Source: Alphaproteobacteria bacterium
GTDB lineage: Bacteria; Pseudomonadota; Alphaproteobacteria; Ferrovibrionales; Ferrovibrionaceae
NCBI GenBank assembly: GCA_026126165.1
Contig: JAHCJR010000025.1
Location: 1-37,383 of the forward strand
Reading direction: 5' to 3'
Length of the DNA stretch: 37,383 nt
In this document: piece after piece, positions 17,042-25,474 of the stretch
Layout of the letters: each line of letters begins with the position of its first letter
Numbering within the stretch: position 1 is the stretch's first letter
The notes under the pieces: model-generated
The model's input: the letters and a program-made list of their open reading frames with translations, nothing else
The model's database searches: none
What the model was told of the DNA's origin: nothing
Position numbers and translations under genes: made by a program

Positions 17042-17496
17042 CGGATATCGCCTTCTATCATTTGCAGCGGCAGCGTCTGGAAGAGGCGTTGCCGCTGCTG
17101 CTCGAGAAGGCGTACGAGGCGGGGTTGCGGGTGGTCGTGCTCGCCGGTTCGCCGGAGCGCGTGGAGGCGCTCGACCAGCATCTCTGGACTTACCGGCGGG
17201 AGAGCTTCCTGCCGCACGGCACGAAACGAACCGGCAACGCGGCGGAGCAGCCCATCTTCCTGACCCCGGAGGAGGCAAATCCGAACGGCGCCAGCCTGCT
17301 CTGCCTGGTCGATGGCGAAGCATCGCCGGACTTCATTGCGGGTTTCACCCGCTGTCTCGACCTGTTCGATGGCAACGACGAGGCGGCACTGGTGGCGGCG
17401 CGCGCGCGCTGGAGCGCGGCGAAGGCGGCCGGGCACCGGCTGACCTACTGGCAGCAGGGCGAGCAGGGCGGCTGGCAGAAGAAAGCCGAGGCTTGA
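17038..17496 (+). CDS. holC: DNA polymerase III chi subunit HolC
   Basis: The chi subunit links the clamp-loader complex of DNA polymerase III to single-stranded DNA-binding protein. The product is 152 residues, near the usual 147. It opens with DIAFYHLQRQRLEEALPLLLEKAYEAG, the family start, followed by the VLAGSPERVEALDQHLWTY and ESFLPHG segments and LCLVDGEASPDF. The C-terminal LTYWQQGEQGGWQKK is also typical of chi. It begins at GTG overlapping the pepA stop (GTGA), the same pepA-holC arrangement as in many proteobacteria. It ends six bases from the convergent HAD gene. Confidence 0.93.
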   Translation: MTDIAFYHLQRQRLEEALPLLLEKAYEAGLRVVVLAGSPERVEALDQHLWTYRRESFLPHGTKRTGNAAEQPIFLTPEEANPNGASLLCLVDGEASPDFIAGFTRCLDLFDGNDEAALVAARARWSAAKAAGHRLTYWQQGEQGGWQKKAEA

Positions 17497-17502
17497 GGCC
17501 GG

Positions 17503-18243
17503 TCAGAGTCCGAGGCGGGCGAGCAGCTCGGGCAGGTCGGTGATCACGTGGTCGGGGTCGGCCGGCCGGTTGTCGGGCAGGCCGACCTTGTGCATGTCCG
17601 CCCAGACCGTGCCGATGCCATGGCGCTTCGGCGCCGCCACCTCCCATTCCAGGTTGTCGCCGACGATCCAGGCTTCTCCGGCGCCGACCTCGCAGCGGCG
17701 CAGCAGTTCGGAATAGACCTGAGGTTCGGGCTTGCCATAGCCAAGCTCGCCCTCGATCAGCACGTGATCGAAGCGCGGTGCCAGCGCGAACCGTTCGATC
17801 TTGGCCCGCTGCGGCGCCGCCGCGCCGTTCGTGACAAGGGCGAGGCGGAAACCCGCCATGCGAAGCCGCTCCAGCGTTTCATGCGCGCCGGGGAAGAGGC
17901 GATACTCCGCCTCCCGCGTCCGGCTGAAATGATCGGCCAGCCGGTCGGCCATATCCTGCTCTGCATAGCCGAGGGCGGAGAAGGCCCGGCGAACGACGAT
18001 ACGGCGGGCTTCGAAGAGGTTCTGGCGCCAGTGCCGGTGATCGACCGGATCGGCCCAGAAGTCGCGCGCCTCCTGCAGCACGGTGGCGACGAGTCCCGAC
18101 CGGTCGAGGCCGGCCGGCAGGTCGCCATAGCCGGCGATGGTGCGCGACCAGGCCTCCTCCGGCCGGCCATAGGCGGAGATCAGCGTGTCGTCCATGTCGA
18201 AGAAAATGGCGCGCGGCCTCGTGCCGCGCCGGACTGCGGTCAT
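17503..18243 (-). CDS. HAD-superfamily hydrolase (probable phosphatase)
   Basis: This 246-residue protein has all four HAD motifs: motif I FFDMDDTLI with nucleophile Asp16 and Asp18, motif II LVTNGAA, motif III Lys in YGKPEPQVY, and motif IV GDNLEWEVAAPKRHG. The helical cap between motifs I and II puts it in the C1-capped group that includes phosphoglycolate and 5'-nucleotide phosphatases (YjjG-like). The substrate is unknown. Note GDNLEWEV where GDSxxND is common; the first Asp is kept. The ATG overlaps the stop of the ABC-F gene by four bases (ATGA), so the two are translationally coupled. It is convergent with holC. Confidence 0.87.
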   Translation of the reverse strand: MTAVRRGTRPRAIFFDMDDTLISAYGRPEEAWSRTIAGYGDLPAGLDRSGLVATVLQEARDFWADPVDHRHWRQNLFEARRIVVRRAFSALGYAEQDMADRLADHFSRTREAEYRLFPGAHETLERLRMAGFRLALVTNGAAAPQRAKIERFALAPRFDHVLIEGELGYGKPEPQVYSELLRRCEVGAGEAWIVGDNLEWEVAAPKRHGIGTVWADMHKVGLPDNRPADPDHVITDLPELLARLGL

Positions 18244-20144
18244 TGGCCATGCTCCGCGGCTTCCAGCGCTTCCTGCGCCGCGAGCCATTCGAGTTCCAGG
18301 TTTTCCATCTCGCTCCTGATCTGTCCCTGCCGCCGCAGCAGCTCGTTCAGTCGGTCCCTGGGGCCGTCATAGACGGAACCCTCAGCCAGTTCCGCCTCGA
18401 TCGCCGCCTTTTCCCGGCCAAGTTTCTCGAGCGCCCGTTCCGCCGCCTTCGCCGCCTGGCGCAGCGGCTGCATCTCCGCCCGCCGGTCGGCGGCCTGGCG
18501 CCGGGCTTCGCGCCGCGCGCCGGCGCCATGCGCGGGCGATGGCGCGTTCCGTTCCGCCGCGGCGGAAGTCGCCTCGGCGCGGCGGCGTCCGAGCAGCCGC
18601 TCGCGATAATCGTCGAGATCGCCATCGTAGGGCTCGACCCGCCCGTTCTCGACCAGCCAGAGCCGGTCGGCGGTGGCCTGAAGGAGGTGGCGATCGTGGC
18701 TGACGATAATGACGGCGCCCTCGTAGTCATTGAGCGCCTGCACCAGCGCCTCGCGGCTGTCGATGTCGAGATGGTTGGTCGGCTCGTCGAGAATGAGCAG
18801 GTGCGGAGTTTCCCGGGCGATCATGGCGAAGAGCAGGCGCGCCTTCTCGCCGCCCGAAAGATCCCCGATGCGCGTATCGCCGCGCGCCTGCGAGAGACCG
18901 AAGCGGCCGAGCCAGCCGCGCACTTCGGTCGGCGCGCGCTCCGGCATGGCCGATTGCATCTCCTGGAAGGCGGTCCGTTCGAGATCGAATTCCTCGGCCT
19001 GATGCTGGCCGAAATAGCCCACCTTCAGTTTCGGCGCCGCCACCATGCTGCCGGCGAAGGGTTTGAGGCGCCCGGCAATGAGCCGGGCGAACGTCGATTT
19101 GCCATTGCCGTTGGCGCCAAGCAACGCGATGCGGTCGTCAGGGTCGATGCGCAGGTTCAGCCGCGCGAGGACCGGATTTGCCGCCTCGTAGCCGACCGAG
19201 ACATTCTCCATGGCGATGATCGGTGGCGAGAGCGGCGCCGGGCTGGGAAAACGTAGTTCGAGACCGGCTTCCTCGATCATCGCCGCCACCGGCTGCAACC
19301 GTTCGAGCATCTTGATGCGGCTCTGCGCCTGACGCGCCTTCGATGCCTTGGCGCGAAAGCGGTCGACGAAGGATTGCAGGTGGCGGCGCTGCGCCTCCTG
19401 GCGCTGGCGCAGGCTCGCCTGGCGCTCGAGCCGTTCGCGGCGCTGGCGCTCGTACTGGTCGTAGCCGCCGGCATAGAGGTATAGCTTCGCCTGCTCGAGC
19501 GCCAGGATGTGCGTCGCCACGCCGTTCAGCAGGTCGCGGTCGTGGCTGACCAGGATCAGCGTGTGCGGATAGGTCCGCAGATAGTTCTCGAGCCAGAGCG
19601 CGGCCTCGAGATCGAGATGGTTCGATGGCTCGTCGAGCAGCAGCAGGTCGGGCTCGGCGAACAGGACCGCGGCCAGCGCCACGCGCATGCGCCAGCCGCC
19701 GGAATAGGAGGATAGGGGGCGTGCCTGCGCCGCTTCGTCGAAGCCGAGACCGGCGAGGATGGCGGCCGCCCGCGCCGGCTGCGCGTCGGCGCGGATCGCC
19801 TGGAGGCGGGCATGGATCTCCGCGATGCGGGCGGCATCTGTCGCTCTTTCCGCCTCCTGCAGGAGGTTGGCGCGTTCCCGGTCGGCGGCAAGGACGAAAT
19901 CGCGCAAGCTCTGTTCGCCGCCCGGCGCTTCCTGCGCCAGCCAGCCGATCCGCGCCCCGCGCCGAAGCTCGATGCCGCCCGATTCCGCTTCCGCCTCGCC
20001 CATGATCAGGCGGAGCAGGGTGGTCTTGCCCGTCCCGTTGCGCCCGATCAGTCCAACCCTGTATCCGGCCGGGATCCGCGCTTGCGCCTGGTCGAGCAGC
20101 AGGCGGGAGCCGATCCTGTAGGTGAGGCTGGCGATATTCAGCAT
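18240..20144 (-). CDS. ABC-F family ATPase (YheS-like)
   Basis: ABC-F proteins carry two ABC ATPase domains on one chain with no membrane part and act on ribosomes, usually at the E site. This one is 634 residues. Domain 1 has Walker A GRNGTGKTT (34-42), signature SYSGG and LLLDEPSNHLDLEA. A charged interdomain linker (YERQRRERLERQASLRQRQEAQ...) matches the P-site tRNA interaction motif region. Domain 2 has GANGNGKST, LSGGEKARLL and LILDEPTNHLDIDS. A C-terminal coiled coil of about 100 residues completes it. Length and layout are closest to E. coli YheS rather than EttA or Uup; this is a judgement from architecture. The start at 20144 is an ATG with the core sequence beginning at once. It is divergent from ndk. 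Confidence 0.93.
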   Translation of the reverse strand: MLNIASLTYRIGSRLLLDQAQARIPAGYRVGLIGRNGTGKTTLLRLIMGEAEAESGGIELRRGARIGWLAQEAPGGEQSLRDFVLAADRERANLLQEAERATDAARIAEIHARLQAIRADAQPARAAAILAGLGFDEAAQARPLSSYSGGWRMRVALAAVLFAEPDLLLLDEPSNHLDLEAALWLENYLRTYPHTLILVSHDRDLLNGVATHILALEQAKLYLYAGGYDQYERQRRERLERQASLRQRQEAQRRHLQSFVDRFRAKASKARQAQSRIKMLERLQPVAAMIEEAGLELRFPSPAPLSPPIIAMENVSVGYEAANPVLARLNLRIDPDDRIALLGANGNGKSTFARLIAGRLKPFAGSMVAAPKLKVGYFGQHQAEEFDLERTAFQEMQSAMPERAPTEVRGWLGRFGLSQARGDTRIGDLSGGEKARLLFAMIARETPHLLILDEPTNHLDIDSREALVQALNDYEGAVIIVSHDRHLLQATADRLWLVENGRVEPYDGDLDDYRERLLGRRRAEATSAAAERNAPSPAHGAGARREARRQAADRRAEMQPLRQAAKAAERALEKLGREKAAIEAELAEGSVYDGPRDRLNELLRRQGQIRSEMENLELEWLAAQEALEAAEHGQ

Positions 20145-20168
20145 GGTTGGCGGTCGGGTTCAGGGGCG

Positions 20169-20197
20169 TTGCGGCGGGCCGCATTAGTAGCTATAAC
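20169..20197 (+). promoter_or_regulatory. Candidate promoter of ndk
   Basis: TTGCGG (20169-20174) and TATAAC (20192-20197) are 17 bases apart. The -10 matches 5 of 6 positions and the -35 matches 3. The ndk ATG follows 41 bases after the -10. The element GCTATAAC is nearly identical to that before the beta-propeller gene. Confidence 0.5.
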
Positions 20198-20238
20198 GCC
20201 CGCCACTTCAACATCCAGATAGCACGGAACCCGATCCC

Positions 20239-20661
20239 ATGGCCAAGGAGCGCACCTTTTCCATCGTCAAGCCCGATGCCACCCGCCGCAACCTGACGGG
20301 CGCCATCGTCGACCGGCTCGAACGGGCCGGCCTCCGGGTCGTGGCGCAGAAGCGCATCTGGCTGACGAGGGCCCAGGCGGAAGCCTTCTACGGCGTGCAC
20401 CGCGAGCGGCCGTTCTTCAACGATCTCTGCACCTTCATGACCTCCGGCCCGGTGGTGGTGCAGGTGCTGGAAGGTGACAATGCGGTCGCGCGCAACCGCG
20501 AGGTCATGGGTGCGACGAACCCGGCGAACGCCGCCGCCGGCACGATCCGCAAGGACTTTGCAGAATCGATCGAAGCGAATTCGGTGCACGGCTCCGACAG
20601 TGCGGAGAATGCGCGCAACGAGATCGCCTTCTTCTTCTCCGAGTGCGAGATCGTCGGCTGA
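20239..20661 (+). CDS. ndk: Nucleoside diphosphate kinase
   Basis: Ndk transfers the gamma phosphate between nucleoside triphosphates and diphosphates through a phosphohistidine, balancing NTP and dNTP pools. The protein has 140 residues, the standard length. [17 protein letters not shown] near the N-terminus, the [16 protein letters not shown] segment, [17 protein letters not shown] and the active-site SVHGSDS are intact, with the catalytic histidine at residue 117. The ribosome binding site is weak (GGAA about 10 bases before the ATG). It stands alone between a divergent ABC-F gene and a convergent purine operon. Confidence 0.97.
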   Translation: MAKERTFSIVKPDATRRNLTGAIVDRLERAGLRVVAQKRIWLTRAQAEAFYGVHRERPFFNDLCTFMTSGPVVVQVLEGDNAVARNREVMGATNPANAAAGTIRKDFAESIEANSVHGSDSAENARNEIAFFFSECEIVG

Positions 20662-20673
20662 GCTGAAGCTGGC

Positions 20674-20698
20674 CCTGCCCCGGCAGCGCCGGGGCGGG
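20674..20698. terminator. GC-rich hairpin between ndk and the convergent small gene
   Basis: GCCCCGGC (20677-20684) and GCCGGGGC (20688-20695) pair perfectly around a three-base loop. Three more pairs, one of them G-T, extend the stem to 20674-20698. It lies 13 bases after ndk and four bases before the end of the facing gene, so it could serve both. Neither strand shows a T-run, so it may be a weak or Rho-assisted terminator. Confidence 0.5.
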
Positions 20699-20701
20699 CA
20701 T

Positions 20702-20800
20702 TCAGCGCGGCGCGCGCATCGAGGCCCAGGCCAACACCAGCGCAAAGACGCAGGCGCCCGCCACGACCATCGCCAGATAGGCCATTTCCCCACCGGTCAT
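20702..20800 (-). CDS. 32-residue single-span membrane protein
   Basis: This short gene follows purN by 73 bases on the same strand. It encodes 32 residues: a short N-terminus MTGGEMA, one hydrophobic segment of about 20 residues (YLAMVVAGACVFALVLAWA) and a basic tail SMRAPR. The ribosome binding site is strong, GGGAGG five bases before the ATG at 20800. An in-frame ATG at 20824 would add MDLFREVA but lies upstream of that site. The positive tail suggests an N-out, C-in topology by the positive-inside rule. I do not recognise a family. Its position suggests co-transcription with purM-purN, but a link to purine metabolism is not shown. Confidence 0.6.
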   Translation of the reverse strand: MTGGEMAYLAMVVAGACVFALVLAWASMRAPR

Positions 20801-20873
20801 CGCAACCTCCCGAAACAGATCCATGGTTCCGGGGGAAGCTATGGCGTGCGGTCGCCCTCCGCTTTGACCTGCA

Positions 20874-21527
20874 TCATGTCGGCTCGATGGGATTGACCAG
20901 CATGCCGCCGGCCGTGCGTGCGCCGCTGATCTCGACCCGTCCGTCGCGGAGCGCGATGCGACCTTCCGCGATCCAGCGCAGCACCATCGGATAGAGCCTG
21001 TGTTCGGCGCCGAGTACGCGCTCGGCCAGGCTCGCCGCATCGTCCCCCGCCTCGACCGGTACGGCCGCTTGGGCGATGATCGGGCCGGCATCCATCTCCG
21101 GCACGACGTAATGTACCGTGCAGCCGCTCAGCCGCACGCCGGCCGCGATCGCCTGGCCATGTGCATCGGCACCCTTGAAGGCCGGCAGCAGGGAGGGATG
21201 GATATTTATGATCCGCCCCTGCCAGCGCAGCACGAAGTCGGCCGTGAGGATGCGCATGAAGCCGGCGAGGCAGACGAAGTCCACGCCGTGGCGCGCCAGC
21301 ACGGTCCCCACCTCGCGCTCGAACTCGGCGCGGGACCGCCCGCGATGGTCGATGGCGATGGCCGGCACGCCGGCGCGGCCGGCGCGTTCCAGCCCGGCCG
21401 CGTCGGGCCGGTTGGAGATCACGCAGGCGATCCGTGCCGGAAAGGCCGGATCGGCGCAGGCATCGAGCAGGGCCTGAAGATTGCTGCCGCGTCCGGAAAT
21501 GAGTACGCCGGCCCTCAAGCCCGCCAT
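20874..21527 (-). CDS. purN: Phosphoribosylglycinamide formyltransferase PurN
   Basis: PurN transfers a formyl group from 10-formyltetrahydrofolate to glycinamide ribonucleotide, the third step of purine synthesis. The 217-residue protein has the substrate phosphate loop [10 protein letters not shown] (11-20), the MRILTADFV region, the catalytic [13 protein letters not shown] (Asn108 and His110) and the catalytic Asp146 in EMDAGPII. All are in order and length is normal. The ATG at 21527 lies 13 bases inside the end of purM, so the two are coupled. The next gene downstream is the small membrane protein. Confidence 0.96.
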   Translation of the reverse strand: MAGLRAGVLISGRGSNLQALLDACADPAFPARIACVISNRPDAAGLERAGRAGVPAIAIDHRGRSRAEFEREVGTVLARHGVDFVCLAGFMRILTADFVLRWQGRIINIHPSLLPAFKGADAHGQAIAAGVRLSGCTVHYVVPEMDAGPIIAQAAVPVEAGDDAASLAERVLGAEHRLYPMVLRWIAEGRIALRDGRVEISGARTAGGMLVNPIEPT

Positions 21528-22666
21528 GCCTCGTCGAGATAATCGATCTCGACCCGGGCCGGCCCGCCATCTGCCGCTGCCTCGATCCGGCCGATCTGCG
21601 CGACGCTCTCGCCGGCATCGGCCAGGACCTGGCCGAGGCGCCCGGCCTGCCCCGGATCGACCACGGCGACCATGCCGATGCCGCAGTTGAAGGTGCGCGC
21701 CATCTCGCCTGATGCGATGCCGCCGGCACCGGCGAGCCAGCGGAATACCGGAGGCGGCGACCAGCTACGGGCATCGAGGCGTGCCAGCGTCCCCTCGGGG
21801 AGGACGCGCGGAATATTCTCGACCAGGCCGCCACCGGTTATATGCGCCAGCGCCCGGACACCGCCTTCGGCGATGGCGGCAAGCGCGCTGCGGACATATA
21901 TGCGCGTCGGCGTCAGCAAAGCCTCGCCAAGCGCCTGGCCGGGGGCGAACGGCGCCGGGTCCGCCCAGCGCAGTCCAGCGGATTCCGCGACGCGGCGCAC
22001 GAGGGAGAAGCCATTGGAATGCACGCCGCTCGATCCCAGACCCAGGATGACATCGCCCGCCCGCACCTCGCGGCCGGTGAGCAGCCGCTCCCGCTCGACG
22101 GCGCCGACGGCGAAGCCGGCCAGATCGTAATCCTTGGCGGCATACATGCCGGGCATTTCGGCGGTCTCGCCGCCGATCAGCGCGCAGCCGGCCTGGCGGC
22201 AGCCCTCGGCGATGCCGGCAATGACCTTGGCCGCCGCCGCGGGGTCGAGCTTGCCGGTGGCGAAGTAGTCCAGGAAGAACAGCGGCTCGGCCCCCTGCAC
22301 CACCAGGTCGTTGACGCACATGGCGACCAGGTCGATGCCGACGGTCCCGTGGCGATCCGCCTCGATGGCGATCTTGAGCTTGGTGCCGACGCCGTCGGTG
22401 GATGCGACCAGGATCGGATCCCGGTAGCCGGCCTGGCGGAGATCGAACAGCGCCCCGAAACCTCCCAGCGCCGAATCGGTCCCCGGCCGGCGGGTCGCGG
22501 CGGCCAGCGGCTTGATGGCTTCCACCAGCGCATCGCCGGCGTCGATATCGACACCCGCGTCGCGATAGCTCAGGCCGTTTTTCTGCCCCTTGTTGATGGC
22601 AGCCCCGCTCAGGGTTAAGGTGAAAGAAAGCGGCGCTGAAAATACCCTATCTGAACTGGTTTGCAA
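21515..22666 (-). CDS. purM: Phosphoribosylformylglycinamidine cyclo-ligase PurM
   Basis: PurM closes FGAM to aminoimidazole ribonucleotide with ATP, the fifth step of purine synthesis. The conserved N-terminus [30 protein letters not shown], the ATP-site [60 protein letters not shown] and [16 protein letters not shown] are all present, so the enzyme is intact. The start is a problem. The only standard initiator in frame before the conserved region is TTG at 22666, which would add an unusual tail of about 28 residues and sits inside a likely -35 element. CTG at 22612 or ATC at 22597 (an ATG changed by one base?) give normal lengths of 365 and 360 residues. The protein call is firm; the 5' end is not. 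Confidence 0.93.
   Translation of the reverse strand: MQTSSDRVFSAPLSFTLTLSGAAINKGQKNGLSYRDAGVDIDAGDALVEAIKPLAAATRRPGTDSALGGFGALFDLRQAGYRDPILVASTDGVGTKLKIAIEADRHGTVGIDLVAMCVNDLVVQGAEPLFFLDYFATGKLDPAAAAKVIAGIAEGCRQAGCALIGGETAEMPGMYAAKDYDLAGFAVGAVERERLLTGREVRAGDVILGLGSSGVHSNGFSLVRRVAESAGLRWADPAPFAPGQALGEALLTPTRIYVRSALAAIAEGGVRALAHITGGGLVENIPRVLPEGTLARLDARSWSPPPVFRWLAGAGGIASGEMARTFNCGIGMVAVVDPGQAGRLGQVLADAGESVAQIGRIEAAADGGPARVEIDYLDEAWRA
22639..22666 (-). promoter_or_regulatory. Candidate promoter of purM-purN
   Basis: On the minus strand TTGCAA (22666-22661) and TATTTT (22644-22639) are 16 bases apart, each matching 4 of 6 consensus positions. The region is AT-rich for this genome. If real, transcription begins near 22632 and the TTG at 22666 cannot be the purM start. 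Confidence 0.4.
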
Positions 22667-22710
22667 TGATCGACCGGCGCGGCCGCCAGCCGCATTCCCA
22701 GGCGTTCCAC

Positions 22711-23802
22711 ATGGCGTTGCTTGCGCTCGCCGGCTTCGCGCTGCTCGTCTGCGCGCTTCCCCGCGCGGCCCTGGCCGCGGACCTTTACATGGTCAAGCCC
22801 GTGCCGGTGGACGCGGCCGCGGAATCGGCGACCCAGGCGCGCGCGCGCGCCCTGCTCGAGGGCCAGCGCGAGGCGTTCCGCAGGATGCTTCGCCGGCTCA
22901 CTTCGCCGGCGGATTGGCCGCGGCTGCCCGAGCCCGACCAGGGCACGCTGGAGCGCGCAGTGCGTGGCATCGAGATCGCGGGCGAGCGGGCGACGGCCAC
23001 GCGCTATCTCGCGACGCTGTCGGTCTCCTTCGACCGGCGTGTCATGCGCGCCCTGCTCGGCCAGTCGGGCATTCCCTTTACCGACAGCCAGGCGCGACCG
23101 ACACTGGTCATCGCCCTGCCGCCTGTGCAGGAAGGCGCGGAGCGCGATCTGTGGGCGAGCGAGAATCCCTGGCGGGATGCCTGGGCGGCGCGGGCGGAGC
23201 AGGGCTCGCTCGTGCCGCTGGTGCTGCCGGCAGGCGATGAAGCGGATCGCGCCACGCTGGACTACGAACAGGCGGCGCAATTCGACCGGGAGCGGCTGCT
23301 GGCCCTGGCGCGCCGCTACCGCGCGGGCAGCGTCATGGTGACGTCCGTCCGACCGGGCCTCGCCAGCATGGAGGTGACCGCGGGCCTGGAGGGCGCGGAG
23401 ATCGAGCGCATCGACGAGACGGTCCCGGCGCCGGCGGGGACGGAGGGTTTTGCGGCGGCGGCGGCGCAGGTGCATGAGCGGCTCGAGCAGGTCTGGAAGG
23501 AGCGCAACCAGATCAGCGCCGGCGAGGGCGGGACATTGGCCGCGTACGTGACTTTCGCATCCTTCGCGGAATGGCAGGCCATTCGCGAGCGGCTCGCCAG
23601 CCTGCCGGAGGTGAGCCGGGTGGAAATCACCGGTCTCTCGCACCGCGATGCACAGCTCGTCCTCCACCATATGGGCGACGCCGCGCGCCTCGCGCGGCTG
23701 CTCGCCCAGCACGAGATGGAACTTTCCGACAGCGAGGGTTTCTGGACGTTGCGGCTGTCCGGCGGGCGACCGCGAGAGACCGAGGTCAAGCCAGGCCAGT
23801 GA
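22711..23802 (+). CDS. DUF2066 family exported protein
   Basis: This 363-residue predicted periplasmic or envelope protein matches the DUF2066 pattern as I recall it. After the signal peptide ([22 protein letters not shown], cut before ADLY) come [37 protein letters not shown] and [25 protein letters not shown], the family core. A C-terminal domain with [31 protein letters not shown] resembles a small alpha-beta fold. The function of the family is unknown. The start is uncertain: ATG 22711 places the signal peptide first, while ATG 22666 would add 15 residues; neither has a strong ribosome binding site. The stop overlaps the next gene (GTGA), so it is co-translated with a phospholipid synthase-type enzyme. 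Confidence 0.75.
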   Translation: MALLALAGFALLVCALPRAALAADLYMVKPVPVDAAAESATQARARALLEGQREAFRRMLRRLTSPADWPRLPEPDQGTLERAVRGIEIAGERATATRYLATLSVSFDRRVMRALLGQSGIPFTDSQARPTLVIALPPVQEGAERDLWASENPWRDAWAARAEQGSLVPLVLPAGDEADRATLDYEQAAQFDRERLLALARRYRAGSVMVTSVRPGLASMEVTAGLEGAEIERIDETVPAPAGTEGFAAAAAQVHERLEQVWKERNQISAGEGGTLAAYVTFASFAEWQAIRERLASLPEVSRVEITGLSHRDAQLVLHHMGDAARLARLLAQHEMELSDSEGFWTLRLSGGRPRETEVKPGQ

Positions 23803-24353
23803 ACCTGCCCAACTTCATTTCGCTGGCGCGGCTGCTTTCGGTCCCGCTCATCGTCTGGCTGATCCTGCAGGAAGCCTGGACGGCGGCGTTCCTGGTTTTT
23901 CTCGCCGCCGGGATCTCGGACGCCGTCGACGGCTATATCGCCACGCGCTTCCAGATGCGCACCGATCTCGGCAGCTTCCTCGATCCACTGGCCGACAAGG
24001 CGCTGTTGGTGGGTATCTATGTCACCCTCGGCGTGAAGGGCGAATTGCCGGCCTGGCTCGTCATCCTCGTCGTGTCGCGCGATATGCTGCTCATCGGCGG
24101 CACGCTCCTGTCACTGGTGATGGAGACGGAGGTGGTGATCCGCCCGCTCTTCATCAGCAAGCTCAATACCGTCTGCCAGATCGCGCTGGCGGTCGTGGTA
24201 CTGGCGGCACTCGGCGGCTTCGCTTTGCCCTGGGTTCCGGCCTGGCCCTTCATCTGGCTGGTCGCGGCGACGACGCTGCTCTCCGGCGCGGGATACCTTG
24301 TGCAATGGGCGCGCGCGCAGGGGGCGCCCGAGGGCCGGGGCGGCCCGCACTGA
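23799..24353 (+). CDS. CDP-alcohol phosphatidyltransferase (PgsA/cardiolipin synthase-like)
   Basis: This 184-residue integral membrane enzyme should condense a CDP-diacylglycerol-type donor with an alcohol such as glycerol 3-phosphate or phosphatidylglycerol. It opens with [17 protein letters not shown] and has the family motif at SDAVDGYIATRF...LGSFLDPLADK. The Asp residues are present and the spacing DGx2A...x8Gx3Dx3D is kept, but the Arg normally after the Ala is Thr here. Four to six hydrophobic segments follow. Start is GTG at 23799, overlapping the DUF2066 stop. A perm-like gene follows 11 bases after its stop. PgsA and a eukaryotic-type cardiolipin synthase are both possible; the altered motif and short length do not decide. 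Confidence 0.85.
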   Translation: MNLPNFISLARLLSVPLIVWLILQEAWTAAFLVFLAAGISDAVDGYIATRFQMRTDLGSFLDPLADKALLVGIYVTLGVKGELPAWLVILVVSRDMLLIGGTLLSLVMETEVVIRPLFISKLNTVCQIALAVVVLAALGGFALPWVPAWPFIWLVAATTLLSGAGYLVQWARAQGAPEGRGGPH

Positions 24354-24364
24354 AGGAGGCGGGG

Positions 24365-25474
24365 ATGACGGTCAGGAATCAGGCGCTGTTCTGGCTGGCG
24401 GTGGTGGCCGCGAGCTTCCTGCTGCTCTGGCTGCTGAGCGACATCCTGCTGCCCTTTATCGCCGGCATGGCGGTCGCCTACCTCCTCGATCCGCTGGCCG
24501 ACCGGCTCGAGCGGGCGGGGCTCTCGCGCACATTTGCCACCTCGATCATCCTCGGCCTGTTCTTCGGCGCCTTCCTCCTGGTCACGGTCCTGCTCTATCC
24601 GGTTCTCGTCGGCCAGCTCGTCAACCTCCTGGCCGGACTGCCGGCACTGGTCGAGAAGCTGCGCGAGGCGCTGCTGCCGATCGTCTCCCGCCTTCTTGTG
24701 GATTTCCCCGACGCGGGCAACGTGAGCTTGCGTCAGGCCTTCGGCGGCTCGGCGGACAAGGCGGTTTCCTGGATCGGCGGCCTGCTCGGTCGCATCTGGG
24801 GCGGTGGCATCGCGCTCGTCAATTTCCTTTCGCTCCTTGTGGTGACGCCCATCGTCGCTTTCTACTTGCTGCGCGACTGGGACAAGCTGGTGCAGCGCAT
24901 CGATTCCTGGCTGCCGCGCCAGCATGCAGCGACGATCCGCGCGCAGGCCGGCGAGATCAACCGGACCTTGGCCGGTTTCGTGCGCGGCCAGCTCAGCGTC
25001 TGTCTGGTCATGGCGGTCTATTACGCGCTTGCCCTCAGCATCATCGGGCTGGATTTCGGCCTGATCATCGGCCTGTTGAGCGGCGCCATCAGTTTCATCC
25101 CCTATGTCGGCGCACTGCTCGGCTTCGGCGTCTCGGTCGCCGTGGCGCTGGTGCAGTTCTGGCCTGAATATCCCTGGATCATCGCCACCATCGCGGTCTT
25201 CGCGCTGGGGCAGTTCGCCGAAGGCAACCTCATCTCGCCCAAGCTGGTGGGCGACCGGGTGGGCCTGCACCCGGTCTGGCTGATCTTCGCGCTGCTCGCT
25301 TTCGGATTGCTGTTCGGCTTCGTCGGCATCCTGATCGCGGTGCCGGCTGCCGCGGTGATCGGCGTGCTCACGCGCTTCGCCATCGCCCGCTATCTCGACA
25401 GCCGCCTTTATCTTGGACCGGCGGGACGCGATCCGGAGCCTCGGCCCGCGACGCCACCGGCGGACGATCCGTGA
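24365..25474 (+). CDS. AI-2E/PerM family membrane permease
   Basis: This 369-residue protein has about eight membrane segments. It follows the AI-2E transporter (PerM, TqsA) pattern: FLLLWLLSDILLPFIAGMAVAYLLDPLADRLER at the N-terminus, a periplasmic or amphipathic region in the middle, then VVTPIVAFYLLRDWDKLVQRIDSWLPR, FVRGQLSVCLVMAVYYALAL and the signature GLLSGAISFIPYVG, ending with EGNLISPKLVGDRVGLHPVWLIFALLAFG. The cargo of most members is unproven, so AI-2 export is not claimed. AAGGAGG four bases before the ATG is the best ribosome binding site in the window. Its end overlaps hdaA (GTGA). perM next to hdaA is a common alphaproteobacterial arrangement. Confidence 0.9.
   Translation: MTVRNQALFWLAVVAASFLLLWLLSDILLPFIAGMAVAYLLDPLADRLERAGLSRTFATSIILGLFFGAFLLVTVLLYPVLVGQLVNLLAGLPALVEKLREALLPIVSRLLVDFPDAGNVSLRQAFGGSADKAVSWIGGLLGRIWGGGIALVNFLSLLVVTPIVAFYLLRDWDKLVQRIDSWLPRQHAATIRAQAGEINRTLAGFVRGQLSVCLVMAVYYALALSIIGLDFGLIIGLLSGAISFIPYVGALLGFGVSVAVALVQFWPEYPWIIATIAVFALGQFAEGNLISPKLVGDRVGLHPVWLIFALLAFGLLFGFVGILIAVPAAAVIGVLTRFAIARYLDSRLYLGPAGRDPEPRPATPPADDP

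Noticed and set aside
18240-20144. Antibiotic-resistance ABC-F protein.
   Set aside because: Architecture is that of housekeeping YheS-like members and there are no resistance genes around it.
23571-24353. Start of the phosphatidyltransferase at 23571.
   Set aside because: The first 76 codons are the DUF2066 gene in another frame; the family N-terminus begins at GTG 23799.
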